A DNA stretch of 64,000 nucleotides from Aculops lycopersici. Its lineage: Eukaryota > Arthropoda > Arachnida > Trombidiformes > Eriophyidae. The DNA is taken from assembly GCA_015350385.1 (NCBI GenBank), contig WNKI01000005.1, positions 1,832,664 to 1,896,663 on the forward strand, written 5' to 3'. The notes below the pieces were generated by a model. That model saw only the letters and a list, made by a program, of their open reading frames with translations. It was not told where the DNA came from and made no database searches. The position numbers were made by a program, and so were the translations under genes. Shown here piece after piece: positions 35,001 through 46,525 of this stretch (position 1 is the first letter of the stretch; each line of letters starts with the position of its first letter).

Positions 35001-38000
35001 GATCATTAGAGTGGCCGGCGAGCAGTCGACAGGTGCGATGCGTGTGTTCCATTCGTTTGTACTCTCTACCAGCAAAAGTTGTATTGGTTTCTGTTGGTTC
35101 ACTTGACGACTCATACACTCACCTGAGTTTATGTGTAGGATCCAGAGTGAGCAGCTAAATTACGGCCTAGACTAAAGTGACTTTGCTGAAGAACACGACG
35201 CCGGCGAGAGAGAAAGAAGATTCCTTTTCGCTTTGCAAAGTTGAATGTTGCGTTGACTGGTCCGCTTCGGTCAAGTGACTTGGCCAATAGAGCAAACGAT
35301 AGGAACAATTGTAATGGCATTACACACAACATGTCGACTGATGGCCGGAGCAGCAAAGAGTCGCACCGACTAGCAATCGATCCACTTGGCCCATCGCCTT
35401 CCGGCTAGCATCTGCCCATTCACTTCCTCTGCCTCCTCGTTTCTCCATAGACTCATAGTTCAAAGTGGAATGTGTCGCCATCGATTCCATTGGACCATCG
35501 TGGAGTTTTCCAATGCTATCCAAGTTTCAACTTCCCACTCCCTTTCCTGTTTCTGTGGCTAGTGAGGCGTAGAAATAGTGAGGCGAGCAGTCGATTGCGA
35601 TTGATGGCGACACACGATCACTTGAGTCGAGCTTCTTCTCCGCTGGCCAGCTACTAAAATTGCGTAACGCCAAATTGAGACTCACAGTAGTGAGCCTCGT
35701 CGTGGTCGTCGATGTTGTTGGTGTAGCGCGAGAAGCACGAGGAAGTTGTACTCTTCATTTGAGCACAACTTTTGTTGCTCACTTGTCGCCGAGTTGCTCG
35801 CCTCGGCGGCCAAAGTTAACCTCGCTTTTGGCCAACCCTCGAGATTTTTGCCGCAAGAGTCTTCGGCTTTAAAGCGTGAGAACCCACCGTTTCAGTTTTG
35901 CATAAAGAGCGGCGCCACTCCTCATCTCACTGAAGACGGGCAATGCATCACATCGCCCATCTTCCTCCTACAACTCAAAGATCCTCTAAAACCTCCTCTA
36001 CCCAAAGTAGCCAAAGTTTTGCAAGGAGACGAGACGCGTGCGCTATGATTCCATTAGGAAAAGTTTGCAAAATCATCGATGAAATGATTAATCGTCACTC
36101 GGTGCGCGCGAAATGAGACCGTTCTCTGGCAAGCTAGTAGTTAGTTCAGCTAGCTAGTCCATTAGTTTAGTGGGACAGCAAAAGTGCGACCGACGGGCGA
36201 GTTGAGTTTATTTTAAATTTTCAATCTTCCATCACAAGTTTAAGCTTGAGTTTAAACTCCAATTCAATTAACCTCAAGTTGCATGTACTTTTGAGCCTAG
36301 TTTGGTTGGTTTTAAAAACTAGCTGGCCGACGAGAGCGAGAATCTCGCTCGGCCACACCGACGTTGGATTGTTGAACGGAAAACATTTTGAGTTGGTAAT
36401 CTTCAAACTGGGCTAAGCAAGCAAGCAAGCATCGCCTGACAATGAATTACAATTGCGGTGGTTGGAAATGATGCGACCTCAAGCGCGGCAACTTGTCGTC
36501 GAACTCTCTCCTCTGGATGCACTTACCTTCAGGTCGAACTTCGAAGGAAGTGGCCACTTGTTCATTCATCCATTTCCTTTGCTCTCTCTCTCTCTTTCTG
36601 TTGGGTTTGTTGCCTCCAGTGCCACAAACTCTCGCCTCTCTTTTTGCAGGAGTAGACCTTGCAATGATGGAGCAACGTGCGCCATTTGCAGTGACACAGT
36701 CGGCGAGCTAATGGCTGGCCTCATCATCAGGTTGCTTTCTGTTGCTTGCTTGCATTCGAAGTTCGAATTCAGAATGCAAGCACGAGAGTCGGTTTGACTG
36801 AGTGTGAGTGGCCAAGCGTGGCCAAGTGAGCAATGGCTCCGATGGCAGTGGCGCTTGCGTTGCTCACTCCAGTCCAACGACGACGATCATAGTGAGCAAT
36901 GCTGTTGGAGAGGCCAGTGAATCACACGGAGAGCGCCGGTGGTTGCTGGTTTGTCGTCGTCGTTGTTGTTGGTGACACACAAATGCAAGGAGCTTGACAT
37001 TGGCGCGCCAGTCCGTCGAGTTGAATGAGAACTCAACGTGCTCTCGCTCGCCTTTTGCCTTTAGAAACTCATTGTAAGCGACGACGACGTCCCCCATTCG
37101 GTTGGCGATCAATTGCCGCCTGCCCCAGTCGTCGAGATTTCCGCTGAGTTGGCTGACCGACGGAATAGACTCGCCGAGTCCATTTGTCCCTGTTGTTGTT
37201 GTTGTGTTGACGCGGCGACAAAGAGGCGCACCATAAATCGAGAGACAAGCTCGCGCAAAAGAACAGCGAGCCGACATTACATAACACCAACGACATGACC
37301 AAAAAGGACAACTAAAACAGCGGACACAACCACTTGTTTGTCTTTCTCGCTCGCTCGCTCGCTCGTTTCATTCAGTTTAGTTAAGTTTGTTGCCTCATTC
37401 TCTCTGCAAACTTTCAACCTCCGACCTCCAACTTCCAACTCCGAGGTTCTCAGCGCTCGAGTTGGCTGCCTCTCGAGGGCATGAGAATAAACTTTCCATT
37501 AGTTGGAACTTCAAATGGCACAGTGACACTCTGTGGCCCCGTATTGCGACACTCGGCGCTTGCCCTTTCGGTGGCCACTAGTCGGCTACAATTAACAGTA
37601 ATGATCATCGCGGAGAAACGATGGCCAAACTGGACGACGAGGAAACTCGTAACCTCGCGTCGTCCGTCCATCAGCTGGTTTGCCTTCCGTTCCGTCGGTC
37701 GGTTGGTTTGTTGGTCGCATGTCGCCGTTTAGACTGGCCAAATCTTCAGCACAGTTCGGCGGCAAGTCAAGTGTAAAGAAGCTGGCCGCTTCTTGTTGTT
37801 CGTCTCAAATGAGCGACCGATGCACACAGATAGAACGCGCGTTGCTCTTTTGAGTCCGCCGAGCGTTGCTCACTTCGATTCTCACCATTGAAATTGAGAT
37901 TTATAAGATCGGATTTGAACCGAATGAAGAAAGCGAGAGAGGGAGAGAGGAGATAGAAGACAACTGCTCCTCCAAGGCGGCAAACCAAAAGGAACAGTCA

Positions 38001-41000
38001 AAATAGAAACTGAGGCCACGAGAGACACTCAATTGGATTGAACCATTCGAAGTTTGCTGGCCTCACAGGCTGAAAATTGGATCGCGTGGCAAGTGGAACC
38101 TGCGGCGCGGTCATCGGCGCCACTGCCACTTGGTTTCGGTTTCAGCGGTCGCGTTTCGTTCGCGTGGCGGAAGAGAGAAAGAGAAGTAAATTTAAGTAAC
38201 GCGATTGTCTTTGTATACTTCTGCTTTTGCCGTTGCGTAAACAGAAGCACGCAACTCGAGTTCACCTTCTTTGCCTTCTTCTGTCTTTTGGGATGGTTTT
38301 TTGCAATTCCGTCTATTTCTCCCAAAAAGACGGGACTCTTTTAGGGTGAAGCGAATTCATTCGCCTCGCCGACACCAAAGCTTCAGAAGCTTCAGAGACA
38401 AGGGCTCGCATTCAGATCAGATTTTTTCTTCTCTTTGTGGTAAGAGCGCATTCCAAACCATAAGCAGAGCAACTTTTATTATACGAGCAAAGAAAGGAGC
38501 AAGTGCGATATGCTACTTAAAATTGGCTAGATTCGCCTTGCGGGCAAGTTAATTGAGTTTGGCGTCTCCATTGGACTTCTCCCCATTGAGCACTGTTTTG
38601 TGCGAGCAGCCCTTAGGGCGCCGGAAGTCTAGACCGGCCGAGTTGTGGCGCTTGCCTCTCAGCTCAGAGTTCCATTTTGGCTCAATGGAAAACAAAATTT
38701 GCATTTTGTAGCCGCTGAATTGGAATCAAATCTGCTGGTTACTTGAATTATCACGCCGCTTGATCGCTGGAACGTTGCATCCATTAGGTCGCCTCGTTAG
38801 CCTCTGGTCTTTTTTGCTCCCTCTTTCAATCTCGCCGCGTTTTTCTGCATCGAACGCCACTTTTGTTGTGCCGCTCGAGTTCGAGGCAGAGAAGGAGAGG
38901 AGCCTTTGGGTTTGCTGCCGCTTGGGGCGCCCCCACTTAGTCCGACTCGCGGCAGCGGTGCAACGGCAATCGCAACGGTGACACCGACGGCGAAAGCTAA
39001 GCTTGCTTCCGTTTGCACGCCACCAACTTCCGGTTGGCGAGCACGAAACTCGGAGCGGAAATGAAAATTTTCCACCATCCGGGCCGATGGGCGGTAGTTG
39101 TTGTCGGGCAAGCTAGTTGGCGCTAAAGATGCGGTCGGTGGCCGTGGCGGCGATGCGTCGCCCTGGGGCAACAACAAACTCTCGCGCCCCATGCCTAGCG
39201 AGTCGTTTCCCAAAAACTCGCTGGCCCTTTTTAGATTCCCTCGCTCACTTTGGCCTTCGGTCGCTGGGCTGGTTGCCCATGTGCCACCGATGCCGACGCC
39301 GACGCCACCGACAAAAATTGGAGCAAATTTTCATAACTTGCAATTAAGTTTGAAAGGCCGACAGACCGACAAGCGAGCGCCAGTCAAATAGGCAAACGTC
39401 AGAGTTGCGTAACATGAAACGAGTCGAGTCGAGTTGAGACGGCGAGAGGGAAGCAACTAGACGAAAGGAGCGGCGAGTGTCACCTTCGGCTGTGGCCCTC
39501 GTATTTATATTGCTTGCTTTTGATCTACTAACCAGCCAAAGAGTGAGTCTTTTCTCATTTTTGTCCCCAAAAAGCTAGCGAGTTCACTCACTTTTGCTAT
39601 TTTTCAATCTCTCGCTCGCCTTTTTTGCCGCGCGAGTTGCGCGACCCGTTTCAGGTCGCTAGGTGCTCGCCATTGACTCGTCTAATGGTCAAGTGGCCGC
39701 AGTAGTAGCAACAACAACAGCAACAACAACAACAACAACAACGACAATAACCAGAAAGCTACAAACATAATTTACTCGCCAGAGCCATTCATTGCGTCAG
39801 GCACACAATGTGATTGCCTCCAACTTTCAGGTTGCCAGCGAGAAGGGCAGAGCCAGTGGGAGTCAATTTCGGGCTGGGATTTAGCGCCACCTCCAAGTTG
39901 AACTAGCGGCCGACTTTCCCCTTGCTCGAGTTATGTTGTGTTCCTGAAGAAAGTCCCTCTCTCTCTAGCGCATTCTAAAACCAATCAACTCCAGTGACAG
40001 TCAAACTCCGAGTCGTTTGGTGGCGGCGCAAAGTTGAGTTATGTTCCGCGAGCCGGTGGGTGCGCCTGTCAAAACAAAACACGGACGGCGACACTCGAGT
40101 TGCTGATCCTTTTCGCGTCGCCGTTGCAAAGAGCGAGAGGAACTCACACGAAGTTGGTCCAGTTTTGCCAACGAGTAGCGTGCGCGATTATCGCTTCCAT
40201 CGGCAGGAAGAGAGAGAAAGAGAGAGAGCAACCAAATCTCTTTTTCGTCAAACTGCGCGACTCGTCGATGGGCGCGAGCAGATTATGTAACTGGCTTGTC
40301 AGTGGTCGTCGCCTTGGTTGTTGTTGTTGCTGTCTATGGAACTGAGCAACGGCGCATCGGCGATCCCAATGGCGAGATAAACTCTCAAACTCATCTCATC
40401 TCATCTCATCGAGTATCGGGATACCGAGAGTCGAGTGCAGCCACCATTGCCGGCGCCACTTCCTCTGCCACGAGCCGCCCACTCGACGGCCGGTCAGACA
40501 CGCGCTTCGGGTTCACGCTAAGCCGCCACGTGCAGCAACTCCATCGCAAGCGCCATCCGTCCACCTGGCGACTTATCGGTCGGTGTTGCCCCCTTTTCTC
40601 TCTCACTCTATTTCCATTTCTAACAACCATAACAAACTCGATCGGCGATTTGCATGCAAAAACGGTTAGTCGCTCTCGTGGGCAAGCGGCAAGCTCAAAA
40701 TGGTGCAGTGGCCAATTAATGGGCCCATTGAAAATAATCCCAGCGAGCGGCAAAGTGGCGCCTGGCAAATTGAAAGGCAACTTCCGGTGTTTTTGCTCGG
40801 TGTGGCCGAAATATATATATATACATATATATATATATCACTAAAGGAGAACCAATTAAATCCTCTGCGAGCTGTCGTTGTTGTTGTTGTTCTTTGCGCT
40901 CATCTCGCCACCCAAAGTTAGTGAGTGAAATTGATCTAGTTGATCAATTTCACCTCGCAGCTGAATTGCGACCACCGAGCGCCAAGCGGAAGTGGCAAGG

Positions 41001-42777
41001 TGAAGTTCGGTGCACAACAGACCTTATCGTTTGGCTGCGCAACCAAACGCTCGTATATATATATACAAGCATACATCACGCGCCCAGTGATTGATTGCGC
41101 CTCGGCAATTTACATGCGCCTCGCCGGTTAGTGTCCGCACGGTTCCCTCGTTGCACATCGCGGCGATCAAATTAATCGCCGGCCGCCGCTTGTCTCTGGC
41201 TCAAAGAAATCAATGCAAAGTCTTGGAGGGCGACTTGGTCATATAGACTGCAGACTCTAAATCGGTCGTTGTCGTCTGTTTGCAAGGCAAAGTGAGGAAG
41301 GCGACAACTGGAAAGCAGAGCTACTAAATCAGCGTTTGGCTCGCAATCGGAAATGAGAAGACAAAACCCTCGTTGCTAACGACGAGCAGTTGGCTGACTA
41401 GCTAGAGACTTTATCGCCTCTGTTTCTCGTCGTCGGTCTTGGCATTTAGTCTCACTCTCTCCCTTCCTCTTCGTTGTTCTCGAGTCTGAATGCAGCAGCA
41501 GCCGTCGCCGCCGCTTCTGTGGTTTCCTTTGTGGCCGCATAAATTGACTGACCGTCGGTTTCGGTTGAAGGAAAGCGAGAAGCAAGAGGGAGAGAAAGTT
41601 CTTAGCTCATTGGCTTCCAAGTGAGATCCCAGCACGACGACAACTGCGACTGCGAGGCGCAATTATGCAAATTGGCCGCGTCCCCGCGTCCACGAGCAGC
41701 GAGCTGCGAGACAATTTGACGTTGCGGCCGATCCATCGGCAAGGGAAACGACGGCGGCGGCGGCAGCTAAGCCGCTTAATAAGCTTCCCAGTCGGACGGG
41801 CGCCTAGTGGTCGTAGGAATCTTTATAAAGAAGCAACAACAGAACCGAAGCTCTCGGTTCTCATGAGTTTGCAGCGGCAACCGGGAGAGCGACTCAAAAA
41901 TGACGACACGAGATTATGATGCCAGCACTTTGAGTTCGAATGGCTCAATTAAGTAGCCCTCTCGAGTCACTCGCTTTCTAATTTAGATCCCTTACTCTCG
42001 TTGGCAAAACCTAAAGCTCAGATTTGTCGCCGGGCAAGCCACCAACTGCAGGACTAACCTTCCGCCTGGTCCTGCCGACTAACCAACAATCTGCTGGGCC
42101 CGGTCTCGTTGCCTTCGTGTTGTGAGGCTAACTGGCAAGTGAGCAACCAACTGGATTACGCCAGCAGTCCAGCGACTTGCCTCAACTCGTGGCCTTAGTC
42201 TTTGTCTCGCTGTGTCCCCAAGCGACCGACCGACTGAGACTTCAGGGCACATAAAAGTGCAATGACGCAAACCAAATGAAAATTAATATGCCCGCTCACA
42301 AGGAGACACCTGACATGGGTTACTCCAGGATCCAGTAAAAAGCACATGAAATCGCATCTACACGTCGAGACGACAACAAAACTGTAGGTCTCTAAGGCTT
42401 CTTTTGGATATTTGACGAGTTATTGAGGCTTTAAGCTTTCTACGCTCCATAGAGGAAGCACAGGGCCGAAAAATACTCAAAAAACCCTAGAAACCCAAGA
42501 AAAACGCCATAGAGTGAGGTGCGCGATTGGAATTTTGATCTTATTTATCTCGTAACTGGGGTAAAAGAAACAAGAAACGATTTCACATGTATAACTCAGC
42601 TCGGTGAGCTGAATCGATTGATGTATGACTTGCTCAGATTCAAGATGAACATAGTCATGTGTTTCCTTGTCAGCTATTGTCGTCGTCGTAGTTGTAGTTG
42701 CTGCTGTTGTCGTTTTCACGTTTAGTTCCGTTTCTACCTCTAGACTGCCGATAACGAAGAAAGCCATAGACACTTAC
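32015..42777 (-). other. DDR-like intron 1 (10.8 kb)
   Basis: Non-coding. GA runs near 32195-32218 and 40205-40228, CAA repeats at 39712-39745, TA repeats near 40807-40838, and a 12-bp stem hairpin at 40925-40953. bZIP-like words occur at 35660, 38233, 39405, 39792 and 42263, and CAACTTCCGG at 39024 and 40778. Its size and motif density suggest a regulatory intron, which is an inference. Confidence 0.6.
40925..40953. repeat. Perfect 12-bp inverted repeat, 5-nt loop
   Basis: GTGAAATTGATC, loop TAGTT, then the exact complement, inside DDR-like intron 1. Confidence 0.9.
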
Positions 42778-42931
42778 CTGCTGCATTGTGTTGTTGGCTG
42801 TTACTTGATGGTTCTTGGCTTATATTTTGGTTGCTTGTCTCTGGTAGATCGCTAAAAACTGTTGGCCTCACCACTGCGGCGCTTGTTGTGGCGAAAAGTA
42901 CGCTCAATGTTAAGACAATTGAACAGACCAT
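42778..42931 (-). CDS. DDR-like receptor, exon 1: signal peptide
   Basis: ATG at 42931, then MVCSIVLTLSVLFATTSAA, a clear signal peptide with an AxA-type cleavage site. A Ser/Asn/Gln-rich stretch with a possible N-glycosylation site (NIS) follows. The exon ends GCAGCAG before GTAAGTGT with one base left over, which fits exon 2. Exons 1 to 5 together give an uninterrupted frame from a secretory start to a stop. The transcription start lies further right and was not located. Confidence 0.78.
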
Positions 42932-45319
42932 CTTGATACTTGTATTTTGCTTTGCCGTATGTTCAGGCCTTCTGTTTCCGTTGTGAGCTTGTTAATGTAG
43001 TTGCTCCATCGAGTGACTTTTTCCGTTTGAGCCGCTTCCAAATTGGATGCGCTGAGCGCCGCGCGTCGAGCAAAAGAGCAACAACCGAAAGAATGCCAAA
43101 GGCGCATGCGCGGGTTAGGAATGCAAAAGACCATCGACAAGGAGAGCAAATTCGACGAGCGCCTCAAATTGAGGCTCCCGTTTTCTTTTCCTCTCTCTCT
43201 CTCTGTGTTTCTGCTTCTGTCGTTAAGTTGGTCGGCGGCTAAAATGTGATGCAAATTTATGAGTTTGCACCAAGTTTCGGTGCAAATTCTCACCAACGTC
43301 GTTGCTCTTTTTGATAAGAACAGAAGAAGATAGAATCTCTTGGTGGTGAAAAGATTTACAAAGGAAAACATCTTTCATTTAAGATTTAAGTAAGAAGAGT
43401 GAGAGGAGGGAAGAAACTATCTGAACTGAACTGAACTGAATTGAATCGAACCGAACCGAATGATTGTTGACTAAGAGGGCACGCAGAATCAGATGTGCGC
43501 TCACCTCAGCTACATCTTACCTGGCGACAAAGTTTATTGTTGAAATATCAACAGTTGGCTAATTTCACTTAACAGATCGGTAGTTGCTCATTTGATACCC
43601 ATTGTGTGTGCGCGCCATGCCAACTGATAAAAGCGAGCTCACCTCAAATGGGGCAACATCAGGGGCAATAACAATGAACCCCCGGCCGGCGTGTTGACAA
43701 TCCCGTGGGCCGCGACAACGTTACTTTGCCCGGTATTTGCAAGTCCCATTAGTTTTTCGGTAGCGGTAGCAGCTACCGCTACCGAAAAATCGTCCGGCCG
43801 GCCAGCCAGCAGCTGATGTGTGCTAGGTTGTGCGGAAATTCGATAGGTAATCTCGCTGGCACACAAATGTAAATCACGAGCAGCCAGCCGACAACAATGG
43901 ACCCAACTAGGTAAATTTGTCAGGCTTATTGAGTTGCTGGCATCGCCAATGGCGAGTTAAAGCTGACAAATTCTAAGGCCCGAGTTTCCCTGCTGCTCGC
44001 GCCTCTGAGTTTCCCTTCTGCTCGCGCCTCTGAGTTTTAATGCCACCAGTTGCATTGGAACTGGTAGCGCTAAAACTCGGTAGGAAGGAGAGCGAAAGAG
44101 AGAGAGAGAGGGCGAGAAAGAGAGAGAGAGAGAGAAAGAAATAAGTAGGTAGGCATATCGATAGATTGATGGATAGATAGAGAGAAAGAGCAACGAATGA
44201 GCAACGAAGATCTACAAGAGCATCGGTGGAAGCGGCCGAAAATGTGAGAATTTAACATGTGCAAAAAGAGTGGGTACTTTAAAATACACTTTATACTGAT
44301 ATATATATATATACAAATATCTATGTATTTTATTCGCATATGTAAGAAGAAAGATATGGGGAGGATCAAAGGCAAGCATCCGCTTGGAATGGAGTGAGCG
44401 GCCAGTCGTGTTGCTCTCGTGAAACTGTAGACGGGATAGGGAATACGGAATACGGAATACGGAGTAGAACTAGGAGGACACACACAAACTCTCTGTACGT
44501 TTACCTCCTGGCGACACACCACACCGGACCGCATCGCCAGGTAAGGGCACAGAGCCAACCACCTGAGGAGCATGATCGCGGCCCGATTCGCTTGCACCAA
44601 GAGGGAAACTTTTGTCATTATCACATTGAACTAATGCTGCGCTGGCAAAGCTGGACAGTGGCCACGATATCTCTGATAAATATTGGCCAACTTAAACGGG
44701 CTAGTCCACTGGCCAAGCCGACTAGCTACAAGGTGGCGATGAGAGACGTTTAGTGGGATCGCGCGCATATCAATCAATTGGTGGTGGGCGAGCGTTGGCA
44801 TAAATGAAACGAGGCTCGACGTTGATCAGGAGCGCCAATCGAGGAATCCAATGGGATACCTTTTATAAGTTTGAAGAGTAAGCATTTGACACAGAGGAAG
44901 AGGCAGGCAGGTAGGCAGGCAGAGGAGGAGCAGGCGACAACAAGCAGGCTAATGTGAAGAAAAATGATATTTCCCCTTGCGGCTAAATGTTCACGCTTCT
45001 CTCGAGTTGGTCAGTTTTCATTTATTCAACCGGTGGCTTCAAGTCTAGTGTCCGCCGTGAACTAAAGACCGAAGCGAACGCCACCATTCAGTTCTCTAGA
45101 GTTCAATTCACCTTTAGTTAGTTCTGTTGGTTCAGTTAAAAGCGTGAAACAGACTCTCTCTCTCTCCTGATCGAGCCATCTGTTAAACACTACTAATATT
45201 GAAACCAGGTGAAGAGACTCTTCAACACCACAACGGCCTCGCTGATGGTCTTTTGCATGGTTGTTTAGTGGTGGTGGTGGTGGTTGAGGTAGCAGTAATG
45301 GTAGTGTGACTTTTTTAAT
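42932..45319. other. Upstream region of DDR-like gene
   Basis: Non-coding. Holds GAACT repeats near 43420-43455, a perfect 37-bp hairpin at 43753-43789, GA runs near 44095-44140, GGAATAC triplication near 44443, and GGCA/GGTA repeats near 44907. May include untranslated DDR exons, which I cannot identify. Confidence 0.5.
43753..43789. repeat. Perfect 18-bp inverted repeat with 1-nt centre
   Basis: Left arm 43753-43770 (TTTTTCGGTAGCGGTAGC), single A at 43771, right arm 43772-43789 exactly complementary. Each arm also has an internal CGGTAG repeat. It could extrude as a hairpin or mark a template-switch event. Confidence 0.9.
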
Positions 45320-45473
45320 TTTCCTTGAAAAAAGGAAGAGAGAGGATTGCGGTTGAAGGTTAAAGGATTGGCGTACCGTAACCGGCGACTTCCTGTGGAT
45401 GCGGCAAAGTTGGCCTTCAATTGGCAGCTGGCGAGCGACAAATCAGCTGACTAGTTGGTGAGCTCGTGGGAGG
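45320..45473. repeat. Direct repeat, left copy flanking peptide gene 4
   Basis: About 150 bp, roughly 90 percent identical by eye to 46370-46525 in the same orientation. Shared core: AGGTTAAAGGATTGGCGTAC, then CGTAACCGGCGACTTCC and GCAAAGTTGGCCTTC. It lies directly left of the peptide gene 4 cassette. Confidence 0.8.
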
Positions 45474-45570
45474 GTACACTTGTTGACTTTTGATTCACAA
45501 ATCGATCTAATGAACATACAGGCGCTAGTTTTTCGACTAGGATCCAGCCTGACCATGCAACCGGATTAGC

Positions 45571-45843
45571 TTACAGATATTGTCTCTCGGTGCAATAACA
45601 TCCTGCTAACGGGTATCCGAAAATTTTCGCGAAGACTGTCTGCTTCTTTAAGGTGCTGAACTTGGCGGGCTTGCCATTGGTGGCCTCGCAACACTTGCTA
45701 CATTCGGATTCGCTCCCGGCCATGGGGCAAAATATGCCGTTTAACTCATACTTTCCTTTCCCTTTGTCCAGACCTGGAAATCCCGATACAACAACACAAG
45801 CAACCGCGACAAGCGCAAAGATCACGATAGTTTGCTTCAACAT
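45571..45843 (-). CDS. Secreted cysteine-rich peptide 4
   Basis: 90 residues: signal peptide MLKQTIVIFALVAVACVVVSG, then FCPMAGSESECSKCC, EATNGKPAKF and GCYC near the C-terminus. Spacing is C-x8-C-x2-C-C-x29-C-x-C, with six cysteines. The upstream DNA (45844 to about 46275, read leftwards) carries the same TATA-like block (AGAGTTTATACATCGATA near 45942-45959) and distal elements as genes 1 and 2. The downstream flank shares the ATCCAGCCTGACCATGCAAC block with gene 3. The gene lies 30 kb from the other members, upstream of the DDR-like gene and on its strand, inside a pair of direct repeats. This looks like insertion of a complete gene cassette. Function unknown. Confidence 0.7.
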   Translation of the reverse strand: MLKQTIVIFALVAVACVVVSGFPGLDKGKGKYELNGIFCPMAGSESECSKCCEATNGKPAKFSTLKKQTVFAKIFGYPLAGCYCTERQYL

Positions 45844-46275
45844 GCCGAATTTTTGCTTGGTTGGTTAGCGAAAGTTGTTGCCTGGTTCTGATCTAAAAGA
45901 TGGATTGGAAATGGCTCGAGATAATTTGCTCAATATCGATGTATAAACTCTAGTGTACTGATTCGAAGTACAAGCTGCAGATTCCTCAGTATCAGTAGAA
46001 CCGTCAACAGGTTGCACTGCTGAAATTTGAGCCACGAGTAAAGTATTTGGCCATCGGGACGCAGTTCTAACTGTGGCGATTATTTTTAGAACTGATACAG
46101 TCTAGCCACCCGCTCGAATGTCCTTCTATTGCAAAGGTCTGCACCTATACCCCATGATAATTGTGTGAGTCAGAAGGTGCCGAAAAACAGAATCCATGGC
46201 AGACTATGGTGCTAGTGGGCAAGCCGCTGGTAACATAATTTACGAGTTTGAAAGCAGCCGATCTGAAAGAAAAAG
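45844..46275 (-). promoter_or_regulatory. Conserved upstream region of peptide gene 4
   Basis: Reads leftwards into gene 4. It contains the TATA-like block about 95 bp before the ATG and farther blocks also seen upstream of genes 1 and 2: an AGAAATAATCGCC-like block, a GGACATTCGAGCGGGTGGCTAG-like block and CTTGCCCACTAGCAC. Confidence 0.6.
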
Positions 46276-46369
46276 ATCTGGCAGTGTTAGTTATACGTTT
46301 GTTTCCGCACATCAGTTTGTGATAGTATTTTGGTGGATTGAGTTATATATATAACTATATGATTTTTGA

Positions 46370-46525
46370 TTCTCCTTAAAAGTGAAAAAGAGAGAGGACT
46401 ACGGTCGAAGGTTAAAGGATTGGCGTACCGTAACCGGCGACTTCCGGTGGATGCGGCAAAGTTGGCCTTCGACTGGCAGCTGGCGAGCGACAAGTCAGCT
46501 GACAAGGTGGTGAGCTTGTGGGAGG
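46370..46525. repeat. Direct repeat, right copy flanking peptide gene 4
   Basis: Second copy of the repeat at 45320-45473, same orientation, beginning just beyond the conserved upstream region of gene 4. The two copies bracket the peptide cassette. Confidence 0.8.
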
